A stretch of DNA of 64,000 nucleotides, taken from assembly GCF_013820765.1 (NCBI RefSeq), contig NZ_JABJVM010000010.1:1-64000 (forward strand), in the 5' to 3' direction. The notes beneath the pieces were generated by a model, which did not search any database, had not been told where the DNA came from, and saw nothing but the letters and a program-made list of their open reading frames with translations. A program made the translations under genes and the position numbers. Position 1 is the first letter of the stretch. Every line of letters begins with the position of its first letter. Shown piece by piece: positions 26,998-34,625 of the stretch. This DNA comes from Paenilisteria rustica (lineage in GTDB: Bacteria > Bacillota > Bacilli > Lactobacillales > Listeriaceae).

Positions 26998-27795
26998 ATG
27001 TTGCACGGAAGACATCAAATGAACGGAAGCGATACGCTCGTCTTAGTTTTTCAAAATGCTGCGAAGCCTTTGAATGATGCAATACCAGGTATTTATAGTG
27101 GCAAGATAACGCAACCGGAAGTAGCCGAGATGCACGAGCGGTACACATGGATGAAATTCGCGCAACGTGTTCCAAGCGCAGATTATTTTTTCGTCAAGGA
27201 CCATTTTTCAAGTGTGTACGGCTGGTATCTTATCGATAATGGCAAATTTATTTATGAACAATTTAATGCAGAACTAACAGCATTTATTCAAGAACATGGC
27301 TATAAAAGAGTCATCGCGTTTGGCTCAAGTAAAGGTGGTACTGGGGCGCTGATTTACGGCTTGATGAATCCACTTATTACCGACGTTTTTTCCCTTATTC
27401 CGCAAATTTATGTAGCGCGTTTTATCAATAAACTATGTCCAGATGAGAAAAGCTTGTTTTTTGGCACTAAAAAAGGTTTTGAGAAACAAGTGGACACGAT
27501 TTTATTTTCCGACGCGTTATATCGTAATTATACAAAGAAGAAATTATATTTTTATACAGGCACGCTGGATATTCAGTTCGATGCGTTAATGAAATACCGC
27601 AAGTTCTTATCGAAAAAAGGCATTGACAGTGAATTATTTTTAAACCGAAGCGATGAGCGGCATACACGTTTAGTGAATCAATATACACCATTCATATTTG
27701 GCGTGTTGGAAGATTTAATTGATCAAAGCGAACGGCGAATAGAGCAACATGTCGTAACGGTTAACCCGAGTGTTCGGTTATTAAAAGAACAATAG
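26998..27795 (+). CDS. alpha/beta-hydrolase-like GSSKGG protein 1
   Basis: 265 residues. The nucleophile-elbow motif FGSSKGGTGALIYG (Ser about residue 115) fits an alpha/beta-hydrolase fold; candidate acid and His lie in TGTLDIQFDAL and DERHTRLV. Similar motifs occur in Asp2 of accessory Sec systems and in XcbB/CpsF-type capsule proteins, which suggests sugar O-acetylation or a related modification of the glycan. It has two paralogues in the cluster. No signal peptide, so it is cytoplasmic. Ribosome-binding site GAAAGGAG. Activity not established. Confidence 0.65.
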   Translation: MLHGRHQMNGSDTLVLVFQNAAKPLNDAIPGIYSGKITQPEVAEMHERYTWMKFAQRVPSADYFFVKDHFSSVYGWYLIDNGKFIYEQFNAELTAFIQEHGYKRVIAFGSSKGGTGALIYGLMNPLITDVFSLIPQIYVARFINKLCPDEKSLFFGTKKGFEKQVDTILFSDALYRNYTKKKLYFYTGTLDIQFDALMKYRKFLSKKGIDSELFLNRSDERHTRLVNQYTPFIFGVLEDLIDQSERRIEQHVVTVNPSVRLLKEQ

Positions 27796-27813
27796 AGATG
27801 AGGCATTAAATAT

Positions 27814-28863
27814 ATGAAAATCACGATGAAAGACTTGTCATATTCAGATAAAACAATACACCTTCCATTTTCTGTAGAGGGTGATTTGCAAAGTTGTGAG
27901 TTTGCTTATTATATTCACCAAGACGGCCAATTCATTGAGAAGCACTGGTACCAAGAGTTAACAGAAGATAGTACTATTCAATTTGAGCCGATTTATAGCG
28001 GTATGTATCAAGTTCGTTTATTTATACGTAAAGATGGACAGCTGTTTTTCAATGAATTATCAACGGAATTACATCTAGATCGTCAGCAGGACAAGCTGGT
28101 TGAAGTGACTTTCCCGAATGAAAAAGTATTCTATAGTGATGTGCCGGTCAAATATTTATTTCAGCCTGCTAAATCAAAATCTAACCACTTGATTTTATCT
28201 TTTTCTGGACTTTATTCAACGGAAATGAGAGGTGGAGCGCCTGTTTATAATCATATCCGGACGTTAGAACCAGTCGATGCACATAAGTTATTTATTTTAG
28301 ATTCGTATAAAGAGCAATTTTGCTATTACGTTGGATTTGGTGGTTCCCATGATTTCGAGCGCAGTGTCGTGAGTTTAATAACGACGATTGCAAATCAGCT
28401 GAAAATTCCTCCAGAAAATATTATCGCGACAGGTTCGAGTAAAGGCGGAGCTGCTGCACTTTATTACAGCATAAAATACCATTTTGGCAAAGCGATTATT
28501 GGTGCTCCACAAATCTATATTGCGAAATATTTAGATCGACGTGCTACTTCGCCATCGATGCGTGAACGTTTTGATCGCCTTCTTGGAGATACCCCTGATT
28601 ATGGTATGAAGTTCTGGAACGGTTTGATTCTAAATCAAGTAGCGCTAAATACGACTTTTCCAGAATTACATTTTCATGTCGGAAAAGGAGATTTTCATTA
28701 CAAGGAGCATTTGGTGCCGTTATTTAAGAAATTCGATCAGAAAGAAATTCCGTATACGCTAGATTTAGCGGACTACATGGAACATAATCAAACAGGTCTG
28801 TATTTTACGCCATTCTTGCTGAAAAAAGTAGAGGAAATCGTAAAGTTCAGAAATGAGGTGTAA
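27814..28863 (+). CDS. alpha/beta-hydrolase-like GSSKGG protein 2 with N-terminal beta domain
   Basis: 349 residues. Residues 1-95 form a beta-sandwich-like domain resembling the 98-residue protein encoded at 26687. Residues ~110-345 are the hydrolase-like part, with ATGSSKGGAAALYY (Ser about residue 210) and a late MEHNQTG His. It is the longest of the three GSSKGG paralogues and the only one fused to the beta domain. It precedes the ABC exporter permease by 2 bases, so production and export of the glycan are tightly coupled. Confidence 0.65.
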   Translation: MKITMKDLSYSDKTIHLPFSVEGDLQSCEFAYYIHQDGQFIEKHWYQELTEDSTIQFEPIYSGMYQVRLFIRKDGQLFFNELSTELHLDRQQDKLVEVTFPNEKVFYSDVPVKYLFQPAKSKSNHLILSFSGLYSTEMRGGAPVYNHIRTLEPVDAHKLFILDSYKEQFCYYVGFGGSHDFERSVVSLITTIANQLKIPPENIIATGSSKGGAAALYYSIKYHFGKAIIGAPQIYIAKYLDRRATSPSMRERFDRLLGDTPDYGMKFWNGLILNQVALNTTFPELHFHVGKGDFHYKEHLVPLFKKFDQKEIPYTLDLADYMEHNQTGLYFTPFLLKKVEEIVKFRNEV

Positions 28864-28865
28864 GT

Positions 28866-29675
28866 TTGAATGTTTTAATCAACTGGTGTCGCGTACAATT
28901 ATACAGCACTAGTAAAATTTTTCGTGTGGCGCGATTCGATAAGAAAGCAACACATCAAAATCATTTTTTAGGCTTGCTTTGGGAATTTTTGAGTCCGACA
29001 ATTCAAATTGTGATATATTATTTGATTTTTGGTTTGCGCTTAGGTGGACAAAATATGGTGAATTCAGATGTCCCGTATGTCTATTGGATGCTGATGGGTG
29101 TCATTCCTTGGTTTTATATAAGTGCGAGTATTAACGCAGGAGCCAATTCGATTAGTTCGAACTTGAACTTGATTTCTAAAACGAAATTTCCGGTAGAAAT
29201 TTTACCAACGATATCGATTGTGAAGGGGTTAAATGGCTTCTTCTCGATGCTCGGGTTGTTCCTTTGTCTCTACATTGGGACGGGACATTTTCCAGATATA
29301 TATTGGTTACAGCTGATTTATTATTTCCTAGCGATGCTGTTACTGCTCGTTTCGATATCAACGCTAAACGCTGTGGTTGTCATCTTTTTCCGCGATTATC
29401 AACTCATCATTAGTTCGACGATGCGCCTGCTATTCTTCATTTCAGGTGTCGTGATTGATGTCTCGGTGAACCCAGATTCGCTACTTACGAAAATCTTGCA
29501 TTTGAATCCATTTGTATATGTGATTGAAGGATTCCGGGATGCGTTACTTGGTCGAGCTGGGATTTTGGATCATTTCTGGTGGGGTATTTATTTCTTCAGT
29601 GTGACTTTCTTGATTCTGGTAGTTGGCATTTATGTGACAAACAAGTATAAACGGCATTTTGTGGAATACATGTAA
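28866..29675 (+). CDS. ABC-2 polysaccharide/teichoic acid export permease (TagG-like)
   Basis: 269 residues, TTG start behind GAGGTG. About six membrane helices in the usual TagG/Wzm arrangement, with the amphipathic N-terminus (RFDKKATHQNHFLGLLWEF) and PFVYVIEGFRDALLG near the end. It should form the transmembrane channel with the ATPase encoded downstream and move an undecaprenyl-linked polymer out of the cell. Confidence 0.88.
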   Translation: MNVLINWCRVQLYSTSKIFRVARFDKKATHQNHFLGLLWEFLSPTIQIVIYYLIFGLRLGGQNMVNSDVPYVYWMLMGVIPWFYISASINAGANSISSNLNLISKTKFPVEILPTISIVKGLNGFFSMLGLFLCLYIGTGHFPDIYWLQLIYYFLAMLLLLVSISTLNAVVVIFFRDYQLIISSTMRLLFFISGVVIDVSVNPDSLLTKILHLNPFVYVIEGFRDALLGRAGILDHFWWGIYFFSVTFLILVVGIYVTNKYKRHFVEYM

Positions 29676-29690
29676 GGAGACGATACGCGT

Positions 29691-30587
29691 ATGGAGAGAA
29701 TTTTAAAACTGGAAGGCATCGATAAGATTTTTTATCTCGAACGGAAAAAGTGGAATACGATTTGGCGCAACCCGTTCCGTAAGAAAAAGGAGAAATTATT
29801 TCAAGCATTAGAGAATATTTCGTTTGACGTGAAAAAAGGGGAATGCGTCGGTTTCATTGGTCTAAATGGATCGGGGAAATCGACATTAGCTAATATTATC
29901 GCGGGGCATTTGGCGCCGACAGCAGGGGTTCTGGAGCAAAAAGGAAGCGTCTCATTACTTGCGATAGGTTCAGCGTTGAAGCCAAATTTGACAGGTGTCG
30001 AGAACATCCGTTTAAAAATGTTGTTGATGGGATTCAAGCCGAAAGAAATTGAGCGGCGGATTCAGAACATTATTCAATTTACCGAACTACAGGATTTTAT
30101 CGATCAGCCATTAAAGCAATATTCGAGTGGGATGCGCGCAAGGTTAGGTTTTGGGATTGCGATTCAAACTGATCCAGATGTGCTTATTATTGATGAAGCG
30201 TTGTCCGTGGGGGATTCGACGTTTTATCAGAAATGTTTCGACGAGATTGAACAGATGAAAGCAGACGGAAAAACAATCTTTTTTGTCAGTCATTCTATGA
30301 AGCAGATTAAAGATATTTGCGATAAAGTGGGTTGGTTGCATTACGGACACTTAGAGGCTTTTGGTGAGAGTGATGAGATTTGCTTAGAATACAGTAAGTT
30401 CATACACCATTTTGCGAAAAAAACGCCAACTGAAAAGGCACAATATCAAAAAGAGATGATTTCAAAGCAAAAAAAGACGGTATTAAAAAAGCAGAAGGCT
30501 GAGAAAAACAGTTTTCCGATACTATATTTTATCATGTTACTCCTTACTTTTTGTGCGAGTGCAAGTAAACTACTTGGCTTGTGGTAA
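29691..30587 (+). CDS. polysaccharide-export ABC ATPase (TagH-like)
   Basis: 298 residues. Walker A GLNGSGKST (~residue 60), signature YSSGMRARLGF (~145), Walker B LIIDEALSVGD (~165) and switch His in FFVSHSMKQI. Beyond the ATPase core (~residue 245) comes a short Lys-rich segment and one hydrophobic helix (FPILYFIMLLLTFCASA), much shorter than the C-terminal extension of Bacillus TagH. It is partnered with the permease just upstream. Together they define the cluster as an ABC-dependent glycan export system. Confidence 0.88.
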   Translation: MERILKLEGIDKIFYLERKKWNTIWRNPFRKKKEKLFQALENISFDVKKGECVGFIGLNGSGKSTLANIIAGHLAPTAGVLEQKGSVSLLAIGSALKPNLTGVENIRLKMLLMGFKPKEIERRIQNIIQFTELQDFIDQPLKQYSSGMRARLGFGIAIQTDPDVLIIDEALSVGDSTFYQKCFDEIEQMKADGKTIFFVSHSMKQIKDICDKVGWLHYGHLEAFGESDEICLEYSKFIHHFAKKTPTEKAQYQKEMISKQKKTVLKKQKAEKNSFPILYFIMLLLTFCASASKLLGLW

Positions 30588-30613
30588 GCGAGATTTAGAA
30601 AGGACAGAATCAG

Positions 30614-31444
30614 ATGACAGTTGCATTTAATGGGAAACATATTCAGAATCAATCCGATACGCTAGTTGTTATTTTTCAAGGTGTATTTACGAAAACGAAT
30701 GAGGCTTACGCGACGAGAATTGTAAATGGGCAAATGCCAGATGAGAACGTGAAAAACCTCCATTCATATTATCATTTTATGAAAGTATCCATGCGAAATG
30801 AGACGCGTGATTATCTATATTTGGAAGACTATTATTCGAAATTGTACGGCTGGTACTTGTTTGACAATGGCCGTTTTATATATGAGGAATTGAGTGCGCA
30901 ATTAAACGAATTTATCGAAAAGCATGGCTACAAGCATGTGTATCTTGTGGGGAGTTCAAAAGGTGGCGTTGGAGCGATTCTGATGGCACTACATTGTCCG
31001 AGTGTTGAACAAGTATACACGATGGTACCAGATTTACGAATTTCAACAGATGGTTTTGGGGAAAGCGGGCGGCGCTTGTTTTTCAACCAGGATGCGGCGT
31101 TTGAGAAGCAAGTGAAGACGATTTTTGAAGGAGAAGAGATTTTCAAAGCATTCAAGAAACAAGAGAAGAAAGCGCGATTCTTCTTTTTCACAGGAGTGCG
31201 CGATTACGGATTCCGGCCAGTGACGGCTTTTCATAATAAATTAATAAACGATTTTCAAGCGGAGAGCCACTTGTTGATTTTGCCGACGCCTGAACCGCAT
31301 AGTCCACTCATCAAGAACCATTCGAATTTGATGAACCATCTAATCCAAAATATCGATAAAGATGTGCCGTGGGAAGCCGATGAATTCACGTCGGTCTCTA
31401 AGCACGCTCATATAGCAACATATAAAACAATCGGTATGAAGTAG
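30614..31444 (+). CDS. alpha/beta-hydrolase-like GSSKGG protein 3
   Basis: 276 residues and closest in length and order to GSSKGG protein 1: SDTLVVIFQG start, YSKLYGWYLFDNGRFIYEEL, LVGSSKGGVGAILMAL (Ser about residue 115), TGVRDYGFR, and PEPHSPLIKNH as His candidate. It lies just after the exporter genes. Three intact copies in one operon suggest that each modifies a different position or sugar. No signal peptide. Biochemical role is inferred. Confidence 0.65.
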   Translation: MTVAFNGKHIQNQSDTLVVIFQGVFTKTNEAYATRIVNGQMPDENVKNLHSYYHFMKVSMRNETRDYLYLEDYYSKLYGWYLFDNGRFIYEELSAQLNEFIEKHGYKHVYLVGSSKGGVGAILMALHCPSVEQVYTMVPDLRISTDGFGESGRRLFFNQDAAFEKQVKTIFEGEEIFKAFKKQEKKARFFFFTGVRDYGFRPVTAFHNKLINDFQAESHLLILPTPEPHSPLIKNHSNLMNHLIQNIDKDVPWEADEFTSVSKHAHIATYKTIGMK

Positions 31445-31460
31445 AAAGGGGAAACCGTAC

Positions 31461-32039
31461 ATGAAAAAAATATTACTACTATGCAGCGCCTTTCTTGTCC
31501 TAAGTTTCGGATTAGCAGCCTGCGGTCAAGAAGTAAAAACACCAACAAAAACACCAGAAAAAACGACAGCAAAAGCAGTCACAACTAGAAAAGATACACG
31601 CCAATATTTCGAACAAAGTTGGAAACAAACGTGGAAAGGGCTAGAAACAAACATTAAACACGTGACGGTAGTTCAACTATCCAACGCCTCCAAAACGAAA
31701 ATGAAAACCAAGGATCAAGGCGTTATCAGTGTGAAAATGCACGTCAAAAATACAACCGATCAAGATATGTACGTTTTTTCTGACCAAGCAACACTGGTCG
31801 TTGATGGCAAAACTAATCCAATTTTTAAAAATGATAGCCAAAATATCACGGAGAAATTAGCTAAAAATAGTGAAAAAGATATTTTACTAATTTTCCATAT
31901 TCCAACATTGACATCGGTGACACAGTATAAACAAGTCATTCTGAAATGGGCAATGAGCACGCAAAAAGATGCAACGAAAACAGATGGTGACAATTCTAAA
32001 AAAGAGGAAGTAACACTGTCCTTAACAAGCGCGAAATAG
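31461..32039 (+). CDS. DUF4352-like lipoprotein
   Basis: 192 residues. The signal peptide ends in LAACG, so it is membrane-anchored outside. A Thr/Lys-rich linker (~25-50) leads into an Ig-like domain (~60-165; GVISVKMHVKNTTDQDMYVFSDQATLVVDGK) of the DUF4352 type. It mirrors the DUF4352 genes at the left end of the cluster. It is probably the last gene of the glycan operon, 16 bases after GSSKGG protein 3. Confidence 0.72.
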   Translation: MKKILLLCSAFLVLSFGLAACGQEVKTPTKTPEKTTAKAVTTRKDTRQYFEQSWKQTWKGLETNIKHVTVVQLSNASKTKMKTKDQGVISVKMHVKNTTDQDMYVFSDQATLVVDGKTNPIFKNDSQNITEKLAKNSEKDILLIFHIPTLTSVTQYKQVILKWAMSTQKDATKTDGDNSKKEEVTLSLTSAK

Positions 32040-32078
32040 ATACTTAAATCATTTGAATTAAGAAAAGAAGGTGAGAAG

Positions 32079-32651
32079 ATGCGGAGTATAGATGCTACGA
32101 TGACGCTTCAACAAGGCGAGGAATTAAAGGAAAATGGAGAATATATTGTTTTGTCGGGGCATCTTACTTGTTGTATAGGAGACCAATTACTATGCTTTCT
32201 AAGAAAAAGTGAACGTGCGATAGTGCATAATCACTTACTACCTGAAAAGCTTCGATATCAAGCATGCGACACAGTGAAAGTACTGAAATTAGACAGTCAT
32301 ACAACGAATAGACGGATTGAATACCGATATCGAGCGTTTGAGAGAGAGCTAGTAGACATGATGGTGCAACGAATGGAGATGCTCCTGCTACGAAAAAAAG
32401 AGCGACTAGTTTATGCGCTTTCGAAGTTAGGCAATGAAGTGGGGATTTTAGAAGGCGGAGATTGCCATATCCCAAATGTCTGGAGTCAGGCCGAGTTAGC
32501 CAGTTATATTAATTGTACGAGAGAGTATTTATTAAACCAGAAAAAGGCGCTAAAAAAAGAAGGTCTCATATTAGATAACCGCCATTGGGTACTGCTAGAC
32601 TGGAATCAATGGACCAAAGAGGAAGAGAAATACCATTTAATATATGACTAA
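32079..32651 (+). CDS. Crp/Fnr-like transcriptional regulator 3
   Basis: 190 residues. A shortened N-terminal beta-roll is followed by a central helix rich in Arg/Glu and the C-terminal helix-turn-helix QAELASYINCTREYLLNQKKALKKEGLI. It is more diverged from PrfA than the other three in this window, and the effector pocket residues of Crp are absent. It follows the lipoprotein by 39 bases with ribosome-binding site GAAGGTGAG, so it may be co-transcribed with the glycan operon and give feedback. Confidence 0.7.
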   Translation: MRSIDATMTLQQGEELKENGEYIVLSGHLTCCIGDQLLCFLRKSERAIVHNHLLPEKLRYQACDTVKVLKLDSHTTNRRIEYRYRAFERELVDMMVQRMEMLLLRKKERLVYALSKLGNEVGILEGGDCHIPNVWSQAELASYINCTREYLLNQKKALKKEGLILDNRHWVLLDWNQWTKEEEKYHLIYD

Positions 32652-32652
32652 T

Positions 32653-32696
32653 AAAAAGACACCGAACCACGAAATTTGTGGGGCGGTGTCTTTTTT
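32653..32696. terminator. bidirectional terminator between converging regulators
   Basis: A long stem (AAAAAGACACCG with CGGTGTCTTTTTT, plus an inner CCAC/GTGG) with T-runs on both strands. It separates the glycan operon from regulator 4. Confidence 0.88.
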
Positions 32697-33322
32697 CATG
32701 ATGCGGAAGTTTTAATATAGAGTTTTTGATTGTGTTGTTTAATAATATCTTGTTCCTCTAAAGAATCTAATTTATCATATAAACTTTTACGTGAGAAATT
32801 ACCGTAGTGAGCGAGTTTGCTTTTATTTAGAAAGTCGGGAATTTCTTGATACTCACCATGTAAAGTGGGTGCTACTCGATCACAGAATTTTTGAAGCGTA
32901 TAAGTAATACGAGGCTCTACAGTTAAATCGTGTTTCATCAATTCAAGGCAGAGATCCGAGGTGTTTTTGAGAACAGATTTTAAAAGGACTTCCATGTATT
33001 CTGTTTTATTTGCGGCAAAATCAGAAAAAATTTCGCGATCGACGAAGATAAGTTTAGTATCCGTATCACAAACAATGCTTACTTGATCGTGCACATTAAT
33101 GTCGTACGGTGATTGGTAAATCATATCGCCTTCTTTATAAAACTGGAGTATTTGCGCGCGTGTAATTTCCAAATGGATAATACCATCCGCTACAATGACA
33201 AAATGGCTTATTAGATTTTTGTTGTTAATAACAGTATTCTTGGTAAATGTTTTATGGCTAATCCAAGTTGCGTCTGGTTCATTTTGGCTAATTTCCTCTA
33301 TAATAGAAAGAATGCTTTTCAT
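32696..33322 (-). CDS. Crp/Fnr (PrfA-like) transcriptional regulator 4
   Basis: 208 residues, encoded convergently to the cluster. A beta-roll N-terminal domain (~20-110) is followed by FSDFAANKTEYMEVLLKSV and a C-terminal helix-turn-helix KLAHYGNFSRKSLYDKLDSLEEQ with a wing. It resembles regulators 1 and 2 in layout. Start ATG 33322 is supported by AAGGGAG. It closes the cluster on the right, so the surface-glycan genes lie between two pairs of related regulators. Confidence 0.78.
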   Translation of the reverse strand: MKSILSIIEEISQNEPDATWISHKTFTKNTVINNKNLISHFVIVADGIIHLEITRAQILQFYKEGDMIYQSPYDINVHDQVSIVCDTDTKLIFVDREIFSDFAANKTEYMEVLLKSVLKNTSDLCLELMKHDLTVEPRITYTLQKFCDRVAPTLHGEYQEIPDFLNKSKLAHYGNFSRKSLYDKLDSLEEQDIIKQHNQKLYIKTSAS

Positions 33323-33532
33323 GATTATCGCTCCCTTAGATTTGATATACCTTAATTTTAGCAGGGAAATATGAGAGAGTTGATTTAATAAGATGAGAGA
33401 CAGATGAGAAATGAAAATTTAGTATAACTACTAACACAAAAAATTTATACGCAGGCCTGTATTTCAGCATATATACCAAAGGAGTAAATACAATAACCAA
33501 GCTCAATTAGCAGAGACGGACATAAAGAGTCG

Positions 33533-33541
33533 TGGTATAAT
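33533..33541 (+). promoter_or_regulatory. extended -10 promoter of the membrane protein/lipoprotein pair
   Basis: TG-G-TATAAT is an extended -10 element about 54 bases before the ATG at 33595. No good -35 is present, as is allowed for extended -10 promoters. Confidence 0.6.
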
Positions 33542-33594
33542 GGGCATTAGAACGCTTTCAGTACATAGAAAAACGGCAAAAGGAGGCCCAACCA

Positions 33595-34098
33595 ATGCAG
33601 ACATGCAAAACACAAGATCCAGTCATCCGAGTTAGTAGCTGGTTACTCATCATCTATTCCATCATCGAAATAGCGATTTACCTCCTATTTTTTATCCTAG
33701 GAAAAGTCGCCTCCAAATATTTAGGTGGACTCATCGACCAACTGGCGACAGGCTACATCGATTTCGCATTCCACGAACAAATCACGAAATTCGCGAGTTC
33801 ATGGCTCATCAACCTAATACTCGATTCGTTCGTATTCACCACCGAAATATTTCTAGTGTTCAGCATCATTCGAATTATCGCAGCAACCCTCATCCTAAAG
33901 CAAAATAAGTTCTCATTCTTGCTTATTATCACTATGATTATCTGGGGAATATGGATTGCTGTAACCGCGATTATTTTCGTTCCACTGCTCACAATTATCG
34001 CGTTAATTGCGAACATTGGACTGTTTCTACTGATTGTGTGCAGAAAAGAATATCGATTACTCATGCGGAGTAATTGGAAACGAGGATTTGGTAAATGA
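33595..34098 (+). CDS. small integral membrane protein, function unknown
   Basis: 167 residues with about four membrane helices (roughly 15-38, 60-80, 90-112, 118-145) and a positively charged end. Ribosome-binding site AGGAGG. It overlaps the following lipoprotein gene by four bases (ATGA), so the two are made together and may interact at the membrane. I do not recognise a family. Confidence 0.65.
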   Translation: MQTCKTQDPVIRVSSWLLIIYSIIEIAIYLLFFILGKVASKYLGGLIDQLATGYIDFAFHEQITKFASSWLINLILDSFVFTTEIFLVFSIIRIIAATLILKQNKFSFLLIITMIIWGIWIAVTAIIFVPLLTIIALIANIGLFLLIVCRKEYRLLMRSNWKRGFGK

Positions 34099-34604
34099 AA
34101 AAAATCGCAATAATTATATTGGCGCTGCTCCTGTTATCTGGATGCGGAACCGTTACAAGTATGGAGGACCAAATCGAACAAACCACTCCAAAAATCACAT
34201 TGAAATCATCACCAAGTACGAAAATCAAGCCTTCGAGAACGGATTTCAGTTGGAATGGAGCCGTAACGGATGCCTATTTTCCCGCACCGCAAGATTTTCT
34301 GAACAGCAAAACATTAGTTCAGACGGATAACACGGATAAAGTACAAATCAAGATACAGCAGAAAGTAAAAACTGGCATAATCAAAGTCTCAGATCTGAAT
34401 TCGATTACATTAGAAATGGTCCCCAAATCTGGCGATAATTTTCTGCCAATCGATGTAAAGGAATTAGATCGGGGAACTTGGCAATATGATGTTCCGTTCA
34501 AACCTGGGGAATATATGTATATGCTGAAAGAAATGTATAGTGGCGACGGATACGAAGAGGGCTATTATGTCACTTACTTTTTTGGACTGGAAGTAACCGA
34601 ATAA
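34095..34604 (+). CDS. putative lipoprotein
   Basis: 169 residues. The signal peptide ends in LLLSGC (Cys about residue 17), predicting an external lipid-anchored protein. The mature part is beta-rich (TDNTDKVQIKIQQKVKTG, PFKPGEYMYMLKEMY) without known catalytic motifs. It overlaps the upstream membrane-protein gene by four bases. Family not recognised. Confidence 0.65.
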   Translation: MKKIAIIILALLLLSGCGTVTSMEDQIEQTTPKITLKSSPSTKIKPSRTDFSWNGAVTDAYFPAPQDFLNSKTLVQTDNTDKVQIKIQQKVKTGIIKVSDLNSITLEMVPKSGDNFLPIDVKELDRGTWQYDVPFKPGEYMYMLKEMYSGDGYEEGYYVTYFFGLEVTE

Positions 34605-34625
34605 TGAAGGAAGGAGGCGGACTGG

